Source of the DNA: Triatoma infestans
Taxonomy: Eukaryota; Arthropoda; Insecta; Hemiptera; Reduviidae
Direction of reading: 5' to 3'
Length of the DNA: 64,000 nucleotides
NCBI GenBank assembly: GCA_011037195.1
Contig: JAAEAF010000108.1
Span: 85,000-148,999, forward strand
Both the position numbers and the translations under genes were made by a program. Shown here in pieces: positions 1 to 11,700 of the stretch. The notes under the pieces were generated by a model that saw only the letters and a list, made by a program, of their open reading frames with translations, searched no databases and was not told the DNA's origin. Each line of letters starts with the position of its first letter. Positions within the stretch are counted from its first letter, which is position 1.

Positions 1-568
1 ATCACTTTTATTTGAAACATTTTCCCGGGAAAATTGATTTTTTGGGGGTTCTAGGAGAATAGTAACGCTAAAATGCTCTCCTCTAAAATACCACTTCAGT
101 ATAATATATGGTTTCGCTACCTACATAATATTAATACACATCAGAAGCAAAAGAATTCCAAATTTGAAAAAATGGCTTAACCGGTACTGCAGTATTTTAC
201 TGAATAGGTTTTCGAGTTTTTTAGAATTTTCTCGAAATCAGTTACATCATTTTCTTTAAACTTGGAATGCTTGTTGCATAGATACAAACTTAGCACTTTT
301 ATTTGAAAGATTTTTCTTAAAAATTGATTCTTGAGGGGTATTGGGGATCTGTCAGTTCGCTGGAATTTAAATTTGCACAAGCTCTGTTGATTTTGATATA
401 GAGCGCTCCACATAACGCCGAACAGGTATACAAGTGAAATTCCCACCACTGTTTTTATAGCCACCCTAAGTAAACATTAACACTGCCATTTTAAAGAAAT
501 TTTCTTGATTTAATTGTATTAATTGGAATAAGAGAAAGTCGTGTGTGAGTATTTCACAACATATTTTT
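1..568 (+). repeat. TAAGAGAAAGT-family repeat, copy cut by window edge
   Basis: The window opens inside a copy of the commonest repeat here. It shows the family landmarks in order: a 'cacttttatttgaaa' block, an 'aaccgg' block followed by 'ttttactgaatagg', a second such block, and the 3' end 'ataagagaaagtcgtgtgtg' followed by a short hairpin (about 530-567). It belongs to the subtype that also appears near 20.2-21.0, 29.2-29.7 and 50.6-51.4 kb. ORFs across it are chance ORFs. It probably lies in the next intron of BMS1. Confidence 0.75.
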
Positions 569-829
569 CGTGAAACATGGTTAAAGAACGAGAAAAATCC
601 ACTGAACATTCACTGAGATATTTAAGTTTGAATGTATAGGAAGTTCTCTGCATTTTGGTTGCTAGTATTCCACTTTTTTTTTTTTAGTTTATAATCAAAT
701 AAGACAAAAACATATTCACATTAGTTATTTAAAATGGACACCATCATTAAATAAGCATAAACATGCCCTTTTTGTCAGTTTTCATTGCAGAATTATTTGT
801 TCACTCATTACAGAATTAGGACGGATTTC

Positions 830-1345
830 TTTGCAGACTGCAGAAATTCTTTCATCAAGTTCTACTACAGTGGTGAAGGGATTTAAGTTGCCATAAACTT
901 TATTTTTTAGATCTGGTACTTTATCCGCCGTAGCATGCATATTTCTGTATTTCCTGGCCGGTTTCGGATTTTATCCATCGTCAGATTAAAGTTATCAGGT
1001 TCGTTATTTTTTAGGTATCCCCAGAGGCGCCAGATCTGGGGAGTAGGCACCATCATTGAATGGGGCCGTACGTGCACGGTTAATGCGATCTAGATAATGT
1101 CGTACTTTCCTCGCATTATGAACTGGACATCCAGCTTGCTGAAAGTACATAATTTGTTGCCGTGTTAGCGGGACATTTTCAGACAGATCTAGGAGAACTT
1201 TCCTTAAGAAATGAAGGTTCTATGTTCCATTGTAAAAGTACGACCTACAAGTTGAACCCCTAATAGGCCGCACCACACATTTATCGAAATTATAGTCCCA
1301 CTCCGCGCCCGATATGTAATATCTGGATTTACTTCTGCTCATATT
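830..1345 (-). mobile_element. Tc1/mariner-type DDE transposase relic
   Basis: Read on the minus strand, this stretch gives 'MYFQQAGCPVHNARKVRHYL' and, further on, 'GAYSPDLAPLG', then 'LKNKVYGNLNPFTTVVEL'. These match the order of the DDE transposase C-terminal half: the QQDGAPxHxA-like block with the second acidic position, the SPDLxPxDF block, and the KxxVY tail. The expected Asp of the first block is Ala here (QQAG), the frame is interrupted, and there are stops, so it is dead. A 93-bp insertion at 911-1003 splits the transposase between the SPDL block and the KNKVY block. Confidence 0.7.
911..1003 (-). mobile_element. 93-bp insertion with hammerhead-like core and 11-bp target duplication
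   Basis: This segment interrupts the transposase relic and is flanked by perfect 11-bp direct repeats TTATTTTTTAG at 900-910 and 1004-1014, the mark of an insertion. On the minus strand it carries CTGACGA (978-984), a GGAT/ATCC hairpin, then GAAAC (961-965) and CGGCC, which is the order of a hammerhead ribozyme core. The same family recurs at 14407-14500, sharing the core and a 3' CATGCTACG..GGATAAA end, and, broken, at about 30760-30815. The conserved U before the cleavage position is C here, so this copy should be inactive. Confidence 0.6.
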
Positions 1346-2198
1346 CGGAAATTCCACCTATTTAATAATCCATTATTGTAAATTTACATTCTTCACTCGA
1401 AAAACAATCTTTCAAAAGAAATAAAAAAAGTAACAAACAAAGAATAAGTTAAGAAAAGTAAATAAAAATTTCTATAACTCAAAACTGAATAACTCAGCGA
1501 ATATTCATCAGATATTTTCTACTAAAAAAAATCTTCTTTTAGAATTCATTAAAAAATGTAGTTCAATTTGAAATGAAAGTTGGTTTCAACATATCCTAAA
1601 TCTGTAGTTTAAAAAAAATAATTGATTACATATTTGGAATCCTTGAAAAATTTAATTAAGAATTATTTGAAATTTTGTTTATATCATGCGTACTTTCCAA
1701 TAAATGTGGGTGGTGCATGTTAAAATTACCACTTTGTACATAATGTAATATATTTTATATAATATATATATTAAATAAAATTTCCCTCGCTTAAACAAAC
1801 TTGTTCAACACTTTCTAAGGTTCTTTAATATTAAATAATTTAAAGACTGTTTCGCCAAAGAATGAATTTAAATACAGTTTGTTTTTCAACAACAGCTGAA
1901 ACAATAAAGTGTAAATAACGGAAGAAGATGATCTCAATAGACCGAAAAGTCCTGATCAGTATGTGAATAAATAAAATTTATAAAAAAAGAAATTAGAATC
2001 AAAGGTATTTTGCTTAAAGTTTAGGTACAAGTTGTTATTTAAAAAAAGTCCTGTGCCATTATATATTCCCCAGGGTCAAAGTGCTGGGACCCAAAGGCTT
2101 CATATAGTAATACTATTAATTAACAAAATAAATTTATGAAGTAATATCTTGAAGAACAAATTATAATGAAATATAGAATAAATTTAAGAAGCACTTAC

Positions 2199-5100
2199 CT
2201 AAAATATAAGGATGAGATGTTTGCCATATGAGGGGGCGAAATTTCATTACAGAAATAAATCGAGCAAGATTTTTAATTTCATGTTTTAGATATAATCCAT
2301 ATTGCATGTCTGACAAATAAAACAGTTTTGCACCAGGGTATACTTCTTTCCAAAATCGATGTTTTAATAATTTCTTTGTTCTTTGTAATTTTTTGGCATG
2401 TTTTATCATGTCTAAATGCGTTAGGACACCCATTATTTTCGGCATTCCATGAACCTAAAAAAAGTTTGAGTATGGAATGTAATTATTATATTATTACAGA
2501 AGCTAAATTAATTTTTGTAATGTAATCATGACATATAATGTTCACTTAGAGAATGACATATAATAAAAAGATCACAAAATAGTCTGATTATATATTAATA
2601 TAATATAATGAACGAGAGAAACTTTAGTTTATAGTGTACATATAACTGTCAAAGAGATCAATGGCAAAGAGTCACACAATCACAGAAATTTAATGTGAAT
2701 CTAGATAAACTGATGTTTACTGAAAAAAGAAAAGAAGTATATATTTTAACTTCATCGAAAAATGTTGAAACAAGTACCCACAATTTACTTCAATTAGGTA
2801 CATAAACTCTATTATTAAATCCCTTCATTTGAAATTATTAACGTTTCCCAAAAAACAGTAACTACTGAAAGTATTCACTGATAATAATAAATTATGAGAA
2901 CGTATTAGACAAAAATGTTACAAATCTTATATACTCGTGTTACTTCAATATAATGTTACTTATAAAAAAGTAAAAAAAGTAAAGTAATGCCTATTTTTTC
3001 AGGCGGGCTTAACGTCCAACTACCAAATAGGTGTCATGTTACTTATAATAAAGGATAGTTAGAATGTCGTTATATGTCTATCTACCTAATGGATGATCGA
3101 ACTTTTACTTCAATAAAAATTAGAATTTCAACTAACATTTCTGGAATTTGTTATAAATTGACTATTTTCAATTTTCGTTAAATATTTGTTTTTTATTATT
3201 ATTATTATTAAATATTTTTTTTATTTACTAGCTTTAGGGGTGGACCTACTTGCAACCCTAAATAGGGTAAAACCTATCAAATAAACATTTTGATGTGTTG
3301 TTAAAGTTCTATGTTAAAGCAAAAAAACAAAAGAATTAGAAAAGCAGAAGTGCATCTGAAAACAACTACAGAATTCTATTTAAAGATCTTGAAGAGGCAG
3401 CACCTAAACCAGTAACAAGAAAGAAAGCAGAGCGTATTGATATCGAAAATTATTTATAAATAAGGAGGTAAGGAGTTGAAATTTTATTGCTTCTCGGACA
3501 ATAATATGAAAACATCTGATCACTGGACATAAATTTTTAAAGTATTTTATAGTTTCTGTCTATTTATTTATTAATACATATATTCTTGTATCCAAGGAGA
3601 AATGTCTAGTTCACATTTTCCTTATGTGTGATAAGGGATATACACTAGTAATGAAACTTTTAATTTAAATAACCGTTCTTTTTACCTGGCATATATTTAA
3701 AAATTCAAAAATTTCCATTTCAAAACCAAATGATGCGTCTATTAGAAGTAGCACTAAGTCGGCAACTTTAGCAATATCCACCATGCAGTTGATGTCATTG
3801 TTACATTCTATGATAGTAATTCGGCGCTTTTTCCCTGAAATAAAATATTTTTCTTTTTTAATATAGAATACTTAGTACAAGAATTTTTACTAAGTAACAA
3901 ACAGGCTCTAATTTTCAATAATTCTTTAATCTAAGAACAAAAAATAAAAACTCTCTTGTTTTTGTTTCCAACCATGATTAGACGCTTCTAATTGACCATA
4001 GTCTTACTAGAACTGCTAATGGTTCTTCTAGAGTTATTTAATGGACATATTCTTCAATACCTCAATTACATTTATAATTACTTTCGGAAAAATTTGCTTA
4101 TGCTGGTCCCTTCAATGTTGTGCAAAGCCATACATGTTGCGGGAACTGCTAATAATCATATTTTAATATTTTACGGACCTTCAGTAATCTTTATGGAGGG
4201 CTCCGTCCCTCGTTCTCCCGGGGGACTGAATAAATCCTTAGCCGGGAAACTCAAAAATAAGTGGATCACTGTTCTATTTTCGTATGCTTACGAAAAGTAA
4301 AGTTTAGCCGTTCTTTCTTTTATTTATTAACTGAATTATGATATTTATTAACTATAAAATTTTATTTATCAAAATTATGAAATATAAATTGTTTTAAATG
4401 TGATTAAATTACCTGAAACTATTGTCACAGGTCCCTTTATAGTAGTTAGAGGTTGTCTTGTGTAAGATTTAATAAGACTTCTAATAAGAGTAGATTTTCC
4501 AACCTTTGGTGGTCCAACAACTGCAACTAAAATAGGAGGAGGTTCCAAAGGTGTTCTATCAACTACTGGTATATGTTCCTTTTTCCTTTTCAAATCCTGA
4601 GTTCTGTTATAATAGATTAATATAATGTATTCTGTTCTTAAATATATATGTGTATATATTATACATGTTATATATATAATGTCTTGGAATAGAAACTCAG
4701 CAAAATAATAATCCTGATAGGAAACGAGGATATAAAAAAATTATAGAACCATTATAATGTACTCCAGAATTCATATACTTTTTTGCTAGCGTAATAAAAA
4801 ATATGAGGATCATTGCAAAAAATCTATGAAGATCATTCCAAAAATCAAGCTGACATTAGGCCAGTTGTAAATGATAATTGCTTTACAAACCAATTTCCTG
4901 TCAATGCTTGAATTTCTGCACAAAACCTCCACATATGATTACGCAGTCATAACGCCTTCAATAAAGCATTTAAACCAATAAATATAGAATAAACAATAAT
5001 GGATTGTAAACAGATTCATTCCAACTATTCAGATATTTTTTTTTATTCGATTTTTTGGAAAAATAATTTTTGAAAGCCATTAGTTACTTTGACAAAATCA

Positions 5101-5896
5101 GTTTCGCAGCTAAAAAAAATATTAATAAATCCAATTAAGTTTTATTATGTGCTATTGCATTATGTTAATGACTTACCAGCCTTCTTAAGGAAAGGCTTTG
5201 TTCTGCTTCTGGAAGTAAATAAAGCTTTTCTTGATATAAACTAGAATAAGTTAGTTGAGAAATGGTAATTTAATATCTCTATATTATTATTAAAACCGTA
5301 GAATGATATACATAAGAAAAAAAATATTGCTGAACCAATGTCGAAATTTAAAAAACAATTATAATAAAGTCTCAACAGTTGTTGAAAAACTCAATGCAAT
5401 TTATCTATAAAAATATAGGTCCTTTTTTATTACAAAACTACAGTACTAAATACAACTATTTTGCTAAATACCAAAAATGGGGCTAATTTAATTTGGTATT
5501 AAAATTTTTCCAATTTCTAACTCACCTATCTTTCACATCAATATTTTTCTATAATTCAGAATGTTATCCATAAATATTGATTTTGCTTCTATTGAGCCAT
5601 AAAATATATAATGAATTAATAAAAATTAAAAATCACAAGTACCTCCTAAATTTTTTTTCTGCTCTAACTGCGTTACTAATGGCAAAAGCTTTTGGGTTCT
5701 TTTGCCTGTCGGTAAGTTCTTGAATGTGCTGGGATTTAGCTTTTTTCTTTTCAAGCTTTCGACCTTTAAAAAAAAATAAATAAATAAAAATTACAGAATT
5801 TTTAAAATGAAACAGTTTAATGCGAAAACAAATACCAGATAATCGTTGGCGGTGGGGTTTCTTTTTGTTGGACTCTTCATCTTCAAATTCACCCAT
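2199..5896 (-). CDS. BMS1: BMS1 ribosome-biogenesis GTPase, N-terminal part (5 exons)
   Basis: BMS1 is a nucleolar GTPase of the small-subunit processome needed for 40S maturation (family knowledge). Exons in transcript order: 5836-5896, 5643-5763, 4413-4603, 3686-3834, 2199-2454; every junction keeps phase and has GT-AG borders. These give residues 1-259. Visible landmarks are a Lys-rich N-terminus with RKLEKKKAK, NPKAFAISNAVRAEKKFRR, then HIPVVDRTPLEPPP (71-84), the P-loop GPPKVGKST (91-99), LLLIDASFGFEME in exon 4, the guanine-specificity motif THLD (186-189), and the family block LKHRFWKEVYPGAKLFYLS. The start ATG is at 5894-5896. The last exon ends in phase 1 and no following exon was found down to base 1, so the intron exceeds 2.1 kb and the remaining coding part, several hundred residues in this family, lies left of the window. 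Confidence 0.93.
4104..4287. repeat. Dispersed repeat, copy 1 of 2
   Basis: Inside BMS1 intron 3. It shares 'ggtcccttca', 'atattttacggacctt', 'cagtaatct', a GC-rich 'gggctc' stretch, 'ccttagccgg', and 'aaataagtggatcact' with 'ttctattttcg' with 55855-56037, which lies in an OBP intron. Class unknown; the ORF of 102 codons across it is not believed to be a gene. Confidence 0.6.
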
Positions 5897-6501
5897 TTTA
5901 GAATTAAAAAAAGATGAACAGTTCTGTAAAACGTATATTACTATTTAAACAATCACTACACTTCTCTGCTCCATGCTGGTTGCTGGAGAGTATAACACTA
6001 TTTACACCTTCCACCACGAAATAGGCTCCAATATTATCGATAAAATCAAATAAAGGACTTATTAATCGATAAGTGTATCAAAACTGTTGTTTTTACTGTT
6101 ACTACCGCCAAATTTAATTTTCCTTCTTGATGTTCGAGAACTTCCATTCTTAATTTTTGAAAATTAACGTGCTAGTTTATTAAGTTTAGGCTTTTAGTTT
6201 CTCTCTTATGAATAGCTTAGAGTAATATAATCAGAGAACAGCTAAGTTTTCTGTAATATTTCATTTATTTTTTGTTCTTTTAATGTTAGATTAAATAACA
6301 TCAAGCATAATAAACAACGAAAAATTCTTTTTATCTCTTGGCTTCTGCCAGTAAAAGAGAATTCATTTTAATTTGATTAAACTAACATCAACATCATAAC
6401 TTCCAAATTGTGTTTTTAGTGAGTTACAGGTTAACTAAGGATAGATTTGCAATGAAATTACTATGTGTGTGGTTGCCATAAAGAGATAATTTCATAAAAA
6501 T
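5897..6501. promoter_or_regulatory. Divergent promoter of BMS1 and SSX2IP-like gene with DRE sites
   Basis: The two start codons face away from each other across 605 bp. A perfect 8-bp palindrome TATCGATA lies at 6035-6042, and a 7-of-8 match (AATCGATA) lies at 6064-6071. TATCGATA is the DNA-replication-related element bound by DREF in flies, typical of housekeeping and growth genes; that it works here is inference. No TATA box was recognised. Confidence 0.45.
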
Positions 6502-7284
6502 ATGACTTCTTCGTTTTGTAAGGAATTCACTATTAGTGAAAGTTTAAAGCTTGTTTCCAGTGAGCTCGAGATTTTGGGATATCCACAAGTGCACTATGGA
6601 AATGATAAAACCACATTAGTGGAACTCATTAACATTACATGGACATTGATTTCTGATTTAAAGCGTTTGTCCCAAAAAGACAACGAACGAACTGTTAACT
6701 TCGCAAAATTAAAATCACAAATGAAAACACAGGATGAAGAAAAACAAAGATTAGAAAAGCTATTGAACCAAGAAAGGAATGCCTCCTTGGCTTCAAGAGA
6801 ATCGTTAGATTCTGCCTTAAATTTAAAGAAAACATTAGAAACAAAATTAAGAGAGTGCAAAATGGAAATAAAGTCTTTGAAAAAAACTATTGACTTTCAA
6901 AATCTACATCATGGCAACGAAATTCTTGTGAAAGAAAGTACAATAGCAAATCTTAAATTTAAGCTCAACAAATTCGTGAACAATGATTGTAGTACCGATA
7001 AAGAAGAATCATTTGTACAATCACATTTTTTGACATTAGCAAAAAATCCAAAATTAAAAGAATATGTGAATTCTCTTACTAATAACATACAAATGTTAAT
7101 TTTAGAAAATGCAAATTTTAGACATTTAATTTTAAAAATAATAATTGGGTTTTCCGATAAATTCAATTCTAAGAAGATTACAGTCGAAAAAATATCATCA
7201 CATTTGTTGAATCTCCCTGGAGAAGATTTAATCGCTAAATTAGAACAGGAATTCGAAAATATTTTAAATAATTCAGAAATTTAA
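6502..7284 (+). CDS. SSX2IP: Coiled-coil protein resembling SSX2IP/ADIP
   Basis: A single open exon of 260 codons, ATG to TAA, with an AATAAA signal at 7304-7309. The N-terminus reads FCKEFTISESLKLVSSELEILGYPQVH, then LVELINITWTLISDL. This matches the start of the ADIP family (SSX2IP, centrosome/centriolar-satellite and adherens-junction coiled-coil proteins), where a Cys-containing start, a 'SLxLVxxELxxLGFP' block and a 'LVNxxWELI' block precede coiled coils. Residues about 55-155 are rich in Lys/Glu heptads (for example KLKSQMKTQDEEKQRLEKLL), and 'ESTIANLKFKLNKF' (about 142-155) matches the second conserved segment. It is much shorter than vertebrate SSX2IP (about 600 aa), ends soon after the conserved part, and has no intron. 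An unrelated coiled-coil protein is the alternative. Confidence 0.6.
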   Translation: MTSSFCKEFTISESLKLVSSELEILGYPQVHYGNDKTTLVELINITWTLISDLKRLSQKDNERTVNFAKLKSQMKTQDEEKQRLEKLLNQERNASLASRESLDSALNLKKTLETKLRECKMEIKSLKKTIDFQNLHHGNEILVKESTIANLKFKLNKFVNNDCSTDKEESFVQSHFLTLAKNPKLKEYVNSLTNNIQMLILENANFRHLILKIIIGFSDKFNSKKITVEKISSHLLNLPGEDLIAKLEQEFENILNNSEI

Positions 7285-8747
7285 AAATCACTTTATCCTT
7301 TGAAATAAAAAAGACCATGTACATTATACTCTATAAGTAAATGCAGACATATTTTGAATGGCGCGATAAGAAAATGTTTAAAATAATCTTTGTAAATTTA
7401 CCTAGCAATAGGTCAATTTTACGATACATTATTATAAATGTTAGCTGAGTAGTAATAATAATTCTGTTTTTACATTGCCCTTGGAACAGTTTCTTTGTAA
7501 TAAATTGTAATTATTGTATTTTTGTGAAATAACACTGAATTTCATACAGCTTTTATATCTATTTATTTAATTGATAAATCGGGTTTGTACCCAGTAGATG
7601 CCCTTTGGTGTGTGGGAAGTACTCCAATAGGGACTTCATAAGGTCCATGAATAAAACTCAAATGTATTAATTCCCAAGTTGTAGTTTACACAGAAATCGG
7701 TGTAGGAAAGAAAAATATTCTGTTTTATTGCCTTTTCTCAAGCAGTCCATAATCTAAGTTTTTAATTATATTTCTCTTTTTATTTGATACCTCTTCTAGA
7801 AAAAAGTTGACTAATCCTATAAGCGCTTTCTTCTACATAAAAAAAAAAATTGTCTTAGATGCAGAAAAATCTTCCCTCTTAAAAGAAATTGTAGTTATCA
7901 CGCCGCTCAAAAAGCATACCAAAACGCTTCTGTCCTCTGTAAAATGAAGCGAGAGATCTATGCCAAAAGGCAACCGATTCCTTCACTGCTCTCCTATGAA
8001 AGCTCAGCTAAGCTGACGAGAGTTTGCATTATAGATTGTTTAAAGATTCATAATTTACTTCTATTAAATCAGATATGTGAAATTTTGTAAGTTTTTTGCA
8101 TATTTTACTTTTAAATTTGATTTTGAATTTTTTTGTGGAATCCAAGTTTCGCGGATCAGGTTAAATGCAATAGCTGAATAGAAACGAATCAGAGCAGCAG
8201 TTTATTCGTTTTTGTTAAGCGCAACGTTTAGGTCATTCATTTGTTGGAACTATATTTGGGCGGACATATTTTGAACTTTTACAAACCTTTTCCCCTTTAA
8301 ACATTTTCAAATGAAACAGAGGCAGCGTTCACTTCGTAATTATTGCTTGGAAGAATTATATATTAAATGCCACCCAATTATTTAAATACTTTCAGTTAAT
8401 TATGTAAACAGGGGACAAAGACAAAAATTATTAAATTCATGAGAGCATAAAAATAAAGTTATATAAAAAAAAAATGGAAGGACGGACAAAATCCAATTAT
8501 AGATTGTAAAAGTTTACTGAGTGTTCCAAGATTTTTATGAGAAATGTGAATATATTTGCAGTGTTATTTTGTAAATTTGAGATGTTGAATTTTTAATAAT
8601 CAAATTAGTGATTTTATTCTTTCTGTAAATACTACATTCATATGTGCTACCAAAATAGTTCCTTACTACATTCCAAACACTAAGAAGGGGCATTTTCTAA
8701 AAATAAAAATAACACAATGTTTAGATAGATGTACTTGTTAAGTAGTT
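7285..8747. other. Spacer between SSX2IP-like and IKK genes
   Basis: No gene was recognised in 1.46 kb of AT-rich sequence. A slightly GC-richer patch at about 7575-7650 and another at 7900-8020 ('acgccgctcaaaaagcat') look like old repeat pieces that I cannot classify. The IKK promoter must lie here, but no clear core element is visible. Confidence 0.4.
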
Positions 8748-11700
8748 ATGGATACAAAAAAGCAAACCGTGGGGCAATGGTGTAAAGAAAGTGTTCTTGG
8801 AAGAGGTGGTTTCGGTGTAGTAACACAATGGAAAAATCTAAGTACTGGAGAAATGATAGGTTGGTTTCTTAGTTACTCATAAAAAATATAATAACACAAA
8901 AATTATTTAGTATCTTTTACAATTTAATTAATTTATGGACGAGGAAAAATTAAAAATGAATGGTACGAAATTAAACAAAGCTTTGAATGCCTAAATAAAT
9001 TAAATAGCTATGGTCTAGTAAAAAATAAAAACATAAACGGAAAGAAATTAAACCAAGCTATGAGTTTTCCTATTTGAAGTATGCATGGTTTTGTTAATTG
9101 TTTTTATTACAGAATTATTCTGTCCTTTTTAAAAACAAAACATCACAAAATAGTATAAAATCTCTAGATGTAAATTTCTTATATTATTGCAGTTAGTTTA
9201 TTGCTTTTAAGATAGATTTGTAAAATTGTTATTAACGATGATGAGTTTGTAATAAAAATCAACTTCAAGGGTTGGACTTAGACGGAAAGTTGTTTCCATA
9301 GAATTTGTTTCTATGTCTTCTAAAATTGATAAACAGAAGAAGAAAAGGCCGTATAATATAAAAGGTGGTTAAATTTCCTTTGATTTGCCTTCATATCACT
9401 TACATTGAATTTAGAGCATGATAATTCTTATACAAGAATCACATTGTTTTGAAATCGTCAGATTTAATCTCTTTTTAACTTAACGCCATCAAGAAATAAG
9501 TATTATTATCACTATTATAATTGCTGACTTATTATATTAAATAACACACATAATTATAAAAGGTAAAACATTTCAGCGCTGAAATTAATCCGCACCGGTG
9601 AAGGAAAGCATAATAAACAGTATCGAGAAAAACTACTCAAAGAAATTGATGATATTAGGAGACTTTCCCATCCAAATTTAGTAAAAATTTTACCTTTGCC
9701 TGATGAAATGTGTGAGAAATTGTCGGACAATATAGTAGTTATTTGTATGGAATACTGTACATGTGGTGATCTCAGAAAGGTATGTATTTAAATAGGTTGA
9801 TTAATTGTTTTTAAAATAAAATTAAGGGAAGGGATGAGCTCAGTGGTAGCGCGCTGGACTAGCAACACGGAGATCACGGGTTCGAATCCAGCCGTGCTAC
9901 CCATAGATTTTCTCTTCCTAGGAGCCCCTACAGCTCACTGTCCGGTGATGGACAGTGTTGTCTGTAACGGGAGAACACTGTCCGAAGGCCGGCAGTGCAC
10001 TGAGAAGGCTCCGGGCGCAAATGACCACAGATGTTGAGACGCCTTAAATTAAACAAAAAAACAAAAAAAAATTATATTTGATATTTCCTGATTTTTTGAA
10101 AAGTACTTTATCCTGCAACGAATAGTTATTTAAGTTACATTATTCTAATGATAAAAATAATAAACTTTCCTGCTATAGTTGTTGAACCAACCCGAATATT
10201 GCTGCGGTCTTCCAGAGCGAATCATCAGACAATTATTGAGGGATATTAAAAATGGAGTTCATTATCTTCATAAAATGGGTATAATCCATGGCGATATTAA
10301 ACCGGAAAACATTGTACTACAAGATAAAAATAATGAGGTAGGATTAAATTAATGAATACAGGGGCGGCTTAACCTATAGTGCAGGGTGTGCAATGCACAC
10401 GGGCGCCGCCGTCTCAGGGGGCGCCGCGGCGCTCCCTGAGACAGCTAAGAGCATCGTCTTGGACCATCATGGTACAACAATGATATGACAGAAGCGGCCA
10501 GCCAGCGCGGTGGCGGCAGTTATCAAACGCGAGCGCCCTATGGGCGGCTTCTTTTTCGAATATGAAAAAACTTTCTTGTTACGACGGCAAAGTTTATAGT
10601 TATAGCCGCGGGGGTGGGGGTCAGGCCTAGGGGACGCCAGAGTTTCATTGCATACGGGCGCTACACGAGCTAGAGCCGCCCCTGAATGAATATATACATT
10701 AGTTTCCTAAATAAATGTTACTTCCAAATAAACGAGAAATTTCCAGAATGAAAAACTAATTTTTTAAAGTTACAAATTCGCAATTCTTTAGGTAGTCTAC
10801 AAGTTAATAGATCTTGGCCATCGCAAAGAATTGGATCAAAACAAACTTTATTCATCTTATATTGGGACGTTGCAATATCTTGCTCCGGAGGTATTAACCC
10901 AGTCGTAAGTAATATTCATAGACAATTTAAAAGACAGTGATTATCATTCCTAATCATTAAGTAGAGACGTTCACTGTTAATAGTTTACAATTTAAATTAG
11001 TGAGAAATATTTTGGTGAAGATAAAAAAGTGAGTCTGGATATTGATTAAAGCTATAACGAAAATAATAACAGTAGAATGTGTTCTTTAATTCAGATATTT
11101 TCCAGCATTTTGTGATTTCTTTGTCCAAAGTATGCACTTTGAATTTACTTGATTGATGGAAGGAAAAGATATCTCTAAGGGCTACTTAAGCATATTAAGT
11201 TGCATACAAACATTATTATACTTATAAAAAAAGTATTATAGGTCTGCTGTGGCCTTCGCCATGAAATTTTTTCTTCTCTATCCAACGCTTTGGACCTCCT
11301 GTCCGAAGCTGCGGTCTGGTATCTCCGGTCGACCTATCGGGCCACCAACTGTTTGGTCTTCAGTCTTACATTCCTCCCCATAGGCTTGTGCAGGAGGATC
11401 TTCTTCATCAGCACCTGAAATAAAGTGCTCAACTCAACCACTTCAATTTTTTTCGTTAGGAGTCACTCCATTAAGCGGATACAGATCCCGGTTAGCTGAA
11501 TCTTCCAAAATTACGTTCCCTTAAGGCTAAAGGGTTCCCTTCTCACAATTATGCCATGCTATTATTAATTACCCAATTTTCTGGAGTATCTTTTTAAAGT
11601 CTTTTAAAGCTGGGTTTTCATTGATTTACGTGTCAACCTTTCTAAGTACCGAATAGGCCTAGTACGTCAGTTAACTGTCAGTATTCTCCAACCTATTTTA

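Noticed and set aside
3992..4300. 102-codon plus-strand ORF inside the BMS1 intron
   Set aside because: It spans a dispersed repeat also present at 55855-56037, where the frame is not kept.
9834..10037. 67-codon plus-strand ORF and a tRNA-gene-like sequence
   Set aside because: It is the head and body of a tRNA-derived SINE; the cloverleaf is incomplete and the ORF has no codon signal.
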